The notes under the pieces are model-generated. The model searched no databases, was not told where the DNA came from, and was given only the letters and a program-made list of their open reading frames with translations. Shown piece by piece: positions 61,245-64,000 of a DNA stretch of 64,000 nucleotides. The DNA lies in assembly GCF_001570425.1 (NCBI RefSeq), contig NZ_BCSX01000064.1, positions 62,001 through 126,000 on the forward strand. The letters are read 5' to 3'. The DNA is from Mycolicibacterium brisbanense (lineage in GTDB: Bacteria > Actinomycetota > Actinomycetes > Mycobacteriales > Mycobacteriaceae). Position 1 is the first letter of the stretch. Each line of letters starts with the position of its first letter. Made by a program: the position numbers and the translations under genes.

Positions 61245-62434
61245 GACGAGCGGTCCCCGAGGCTACCCGCCACCAGCTCACCACAGCGCCACACCGCCCC
61301 GACCAACGGCACGCCGGGCCGGTACGCCAGGTGCACATGTGAAATGGCATCCAGCAGAACCGCATCCGCTCGCGCACCGACACCCAGATGCCCGACGTCG
61401 GTACGGCGCAATGCCCGCGCCCCACCCATGGTCGCCGACCACAGCGCTTCGTCCGGAGTCATGTTCATGTCGCGGACCGCCAATGCGATGCAGAACGGCA
61501 GGTTGGTGGTGAAGCCCGAGCCCGGGTTGCAATTGCTGGCCAGCGCTACCGTGACACCGGCGTCGAGCAGCCGCCGGGCGTCCGGATACGGCATGCGCGT
61601 TGCGAATTCGGTGGCCGCAAGCAGGGTGGCCACGGTGTCGCCGGACGCCAGCGCGGCGATGTCGTCGTCGTCGAGGAACGTCGCGTGGTCGGCCGACGCC
61701 GCACCGAACTCTACGGCGATCTGCACACCAGGCCCCGGCCCGAGCTGGTTGGCGTGCACCCGCGGGATCAGGCCCCGCTCGACGCCGGCGGTCAGGATCT
61801 TGCGCGTCTGATCCCCGTCGAACGCGCCCCGCTCGCAGAACACGTCGATCCATTTGGCGGCGGGCGCACACGCGTCGAGCATGGCCGTGCACACCAGATC
61901 CACGTAGTCGTCAGGGCGATCGGCATATTCCTGCGGCACCAAATGGGCCCCGAGGAAGGTGATTTCGTCGGTGAACTCGGCGGCGAGCTGCAGGCTCTGC
62001 ACCTCGGTGTCGACCGTCAGCCCGTAGCCGGACTTGCACTCGTTGGTGGTGGTGCCCGAGCGTCGCGACTCGGCGATCAGGCGCGCGACGTTGGCGCGCA
62101 GCTCGTCGGTGCTCGCCGCGCGAGTGGCATTGACTGTCGTGTTGATTCCACCTGCACTGTAAGGCTTTCCGGCCATCCGGGCGGCGAACTCCGCGGACCG
62201 GTCGCCGCTGAACACCAGGTGGCTGTGGCTGTCGACGAAACCGGGGATGACGGCGCGCCCGTCGGCGTCCACGCGATCGTCGGCGTCCGGTGCCCCGGCA
62301 CGGGGCCCGACCCAGGCCACCACGCCGTCGTCGAAGACCATCGCGGCATCCTCGATCAGGCCGACCAGCCCGGCCTGTTGCGCCGGATCATTGGTGACGA
62401 GTGCGCCGATGTTGTCGATCAGAAGACTACTCAT
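61241..62434 (-). CDS. hutI: Imidazolonepropionase HutI
   Basis: 397-aa amidohydrolase-superfamily enzyme. Metal motif VDSHSHLVFSGDR, KSGYGL substrate-binding segment (ECKSGYGLTVDTE), LGAHLVP, HANQLG and LASNCNPGS. Hydrolyses 4-imidazolone-5-propanoate to N-formimidoyl-glutamate. ATGA overlaps on both sides with hutF and hutD. Confidence 0.93.
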   Translation of the reverse strand: MSSLLIDNIGALVTNDPAQQAGLVGLIEDAAMVFDDGVVAWVGPRAGAPDADDRVDADGRAVIPGFVDSHSHLVFSGDRSAEFAARMAGKPYSAGGINTTVNATRAASTDELRANVARLIAESRRSGTTTNECKSGYGLTVDTEVQSLQLAAEFTDEITFLGAHLVPQEYADRPDDYVDLVCTAMLDACAPAAKWIDVFCERGAFDGDQTRKILTAGVERGLIPRVHANQLGPGPGVQIAVEFGAASADHATFLDDDDIAALASGDTVATLLAATEFATRMPYPDARRLLDAGVTVALASNCNPGSGFTTNLPFCIALAVRDMNMTPDEALWSATMGGARALRRTDVGHLGVGARADAVLLDAISHVHLAYRPGVPLVGAVWRCGELVAGSLGDRSS

Positions 62435-63762
62435 GAGATCAAAGTCCTAATGGAATCATGAAGTGCGGCAGGCACATCGTCGATCTGGGTGTGCGAACGT
62501 CGGTCCACCACCCGGCGGCCGCCGACCACCACATCGGTCACATCGGGGGCCGACGCGGCGAAAACCAAAGTCTCCAAGAGGGTTCCGGATTCCCAGCCGG
62601 CCATGCGGACGGAGTCGAGCCCGACCGTGACGAAATCCGCGAGCGCACCTGCTTCCAGCCGGCCGGCCTCGGGCCAGCCCAGCGAAGCATGCCCGTCGGA
62701 GGTGGCGGCGCGCATCAGCTCTGCCGCAGGCCAGTGCCCGCGCCGTTCGGTACGCAGCCGCTCGTCGAGTTCCATGCCGCGGGTTTCCTCGAAGATGTCC
62801 ACGATGGCGTTGCTGTCGCTGCCCAGCGTCAGCGGGGTGCCCGCCGTTGCGAGATCCCGTGCCCGGCCGATGCCGTCGGCGAGGTCGCGTTCGGTGGTCG
62901 GCGTCATACACACGTAGGTGCGCGAATCGGCCAGGGCGCTGACGTCGTCGTCGGTGAGATGGGTGGCGTGCACCGCGGTCGACAGCGATCCCAGCGCGCC
63001 GTGTTCAGCCAGCAGCTGGGTCGGGGTGCAGCCGTGTGCGGCCACGCAGGCCTCGTTCTCGGCCCGCTGCTCGGACATGTGGAAGTGCAGCGGCACACCG
63101 TGGCTCTTGGCCCAATCGGCGACAGTGCCGAGCTGATCTGCCGGCACGGCACGGACCGAGTGGATCGCGGCGCCGATGCGGGCCTGGGGTGTGGCGGTGA
63201 GCCGCTCGACCCGCTCGGCCCACGCCGCGGCGGTGCCGTCGGTGAACCGCACCTGCGGGCCTTGCAGCTCGGTGTCGAAACCGCCTGTCAGATAACACGC
63301 GTCGAGCAGGGTGATGCGGATACCGGCGTCGGCGGCCGCCGCGATGAGTGCCTCGCCCAACGCATTCGACTCGGGGTACGGCGTGCCGTCCGGGCGGTGG
63401 TGCACGTAGTGGAACTCGCCGACGCACGTGATGCCCGCGAGTGCCATCTCGGCATATGTCGCACGCGCGAGGGCGTGATACGAGTCCGGGTCCAGCCGTC
63501 CGGCCACGGCGTACATGTCCTCACGCCAGGTCCAGAACGTGCCGCCACCGCGGTGGGTGCGCCCGCGTAGCGCGCGGTGGAACGCGTGGCTGTGCGAGTT
63601 GGCCAGGCCCGGCACCGTCACGCCTGCCAGGTGGGTGGTGTCGGCCGGGCGATCCTGCCCTGCTGACACCGAAGTGATCCTGTCGCCGTCGACCTCGATG
63701 AGCACGCGGTCGCTGACCTGATCGCCGCCGAGCCAGGCGTAATCCGCGAAATACCGCGTCAC
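62431..63762 (-). CDS. hutF: Formimidoylglutamate deiminase HutF
   Basis: 443 aa. Metal motif ANSHSHAFHRALRG, then TFWTWREDMY, the HutF signature; FHMSEQRAENEACVA and TLGSDSNAIVDIFEE complete the site. Converts N-formimidoyl-glutamate to N-formylglutamate and ammonia, that is the two-step branch of histidine breakdown. Start GTG 63762 overlaps the upstream amidohydrolase stop (GTGA). Confidence 0.93.
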   Translation of the reverse strand: MTRYFADYAWLGGDQVSDRVLIEVDGDRITSVSAGQDRPADTTHLAGVTVPGLANSHSHAFHRALRGRTHRGGGTFWTWREDMYAVAGRLDPDSYHALARATYAEMALAGITCVGEFHYVHHRPDGTPYPESNALGEALIAAAADAGIRITLLDACYLTGGFDTELQGPQVRFTDGTAAAWAERVERLTATPQARIGAAIHSVRAVPADQLGTVADWAKSHGVPLHFHMSEQRAENEACVAAHGCTPTQLLAEHGALGSLSTAVHATHLTDDDVSALADSRTYVCMTPTTERDLADGIGRARDLATAGTPLTLGSDSNAIVDIFEETRGMELDERLRTERRGHWPAAELMRAATSDGHASLGWPEAGRLEAGALADFVTVGLDSVRMAGWESGTLLETLVFAASAPDVTDVVVGGRRVVDRRSHTQIDDVPAALHDSIRTLIS

Positions 63763-64000
63763 TGGCTCACCAACTCTTTCAGCACCTTGGTCAGCGCAAC
63801 CACTCCGGCCACGCAGTCGTCGTCGGAGGCGTCTTCCACCGGGCTGTGACTCACCCCGGTTGGATTGCGCACGAACAGCATCGCCGTCGGCACGTGGGCC
63901 GACAGGATCCCGGCGTCGTGGCCCGCTCCGGTGGGCAACTGGGGCGCGCCGTCGAGCAGCGCGCTGATGCGGTCCCGCAGCGCGTCGTCGAAACCGACGA
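63759..64000 (-). CDS. M20-family amidohydrolase (allantoate/N-carbamoyl amino acid hydrolase type), partial
   Basis: Only the C-terminal 80 residues lie in the window. Reading toward the stop: GAGHDAGILSAHVPTAMLFV, then VRNPTGVSHSPVEDAS, the conserved M20 end region of allantoate amidohydrolase and carbamoylase enzymes (metal-binding H in SHSP). GTGA overlap with hutF indicates cotranscription. In actinobacterial hut operons a gene of this family sits next to hutF; it may remove the formyl group from N-formylglutamate in place of HutG, which is inference. The gene continues beyond the right edge. Confidence 0.8.
   Translation of the reverse strand, partial: VGFDDALRDRISALLDGAPQLPTGAGHDAGILSAHVPTAMLFVRNPTGVSHSPVEDASDDDCVAGVVALTKVLKELVSQ

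Noticed and set aside
1..64000. CRISPR arrays, tRNA, rRNA, insertion sequences, classical defence systems
   Set aside because: No regularly spaced repeats, transposase, restriction-modification or toxin-antitoxin genes were found on reading both strands.

Overview
The window looks like chromosome of a fast-growing Mycobacterium (Mycolicibacterium) close to M. smegmatis. It is GC-rich and carries a complete trehalose polyphleate (TPP) type locus (fadE5, large pks, papA3, mmpL10, secreted PE-PPE-domain esterase, fadD23, sap-like gene) next to a mycobacterial Sdh1 operon. The block fadE5 / flavin reductase / sdhB-sdhA-sdhC / 96-aa protein matches, from memory, the order Rv0244c-Rv0245-Rv0247c to Rv0250c of M. 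tuberculosis. No rRNA, tRNA, IS element, integrase or CRISPR was seen, and no gene-free stretch exceeds about 270 bp.

Left third (1-28.5 kb), accessory catabolism. (a) 21-4638: phosphotriesterase-family hydrolase, glutamine-synthetase-like ligase, APC permease and GntR/FCD regulator, probably for an amine or amide. (b) 4654-10595: a TetR regulator divergent from adrenodoxin-type reductase, flavodoxin, APC permease, cytochrome P450 and cupin. This is a self-contained P450 system with a flavodoxin redox partner and a non-canonical I-helix. (c) 10672-12408: small membrane/envelope genes (DUF3618, holin-like, DUF4235, DUF1361) of no obvious relation to their neighbours. (d) 12461-28539: a large catabolic cluster with SDR, GntR/FCD regulator, RidA, D-serine dehydratase/D-threonine aldolase-type PLP enzyme, second SDR, U32-like protein, SMP-30 lactonase, semialdehyde dehydrogenase, SxxK serine hydrolase, and a dipeptide-type ABC importer with two tandem substrate-binding lipoproteins. 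Three copies of an ATARTATC-type near-palindrome sit at the three intergenic promoters of this cluster and are the likely regulon signature of its GntR protein.

Middle (28.6-51.4 kb), envelope lipid locus. fadE5 and a DapB-like dehydrogenase flank a 3672-aa bimodular polyketide synthase (KS-AT-KR-ACP / KS-AT-DH-ER-KR-ACP) divergent from papA3-mmpL10-esterase-fadD23, with a convergent Sap/Gap-like membrane protein at the end. FadD23 would activate a fatty acid, Pks extend it to a phleic-type chain, PapA3 acylate trehalose, MmpL10 export the intermediate, and the secreted esterase transfer acyl chains outside the membrane.

Right part (51.5-64 kb). Flavin reductase; Sdh1 operon with two small accompanying genes; a PEP-mutase/isocitrate-lyase-family gene with a CRP-like site in the shared upstream region; two tandem paralogous exported proteins; a DMT transporter and a MocR-type regulator with overlapping start codons; and a histidine-utilisation operon (M20 amidohydrolase, hutF, hutI, hutD) running off the right edge.
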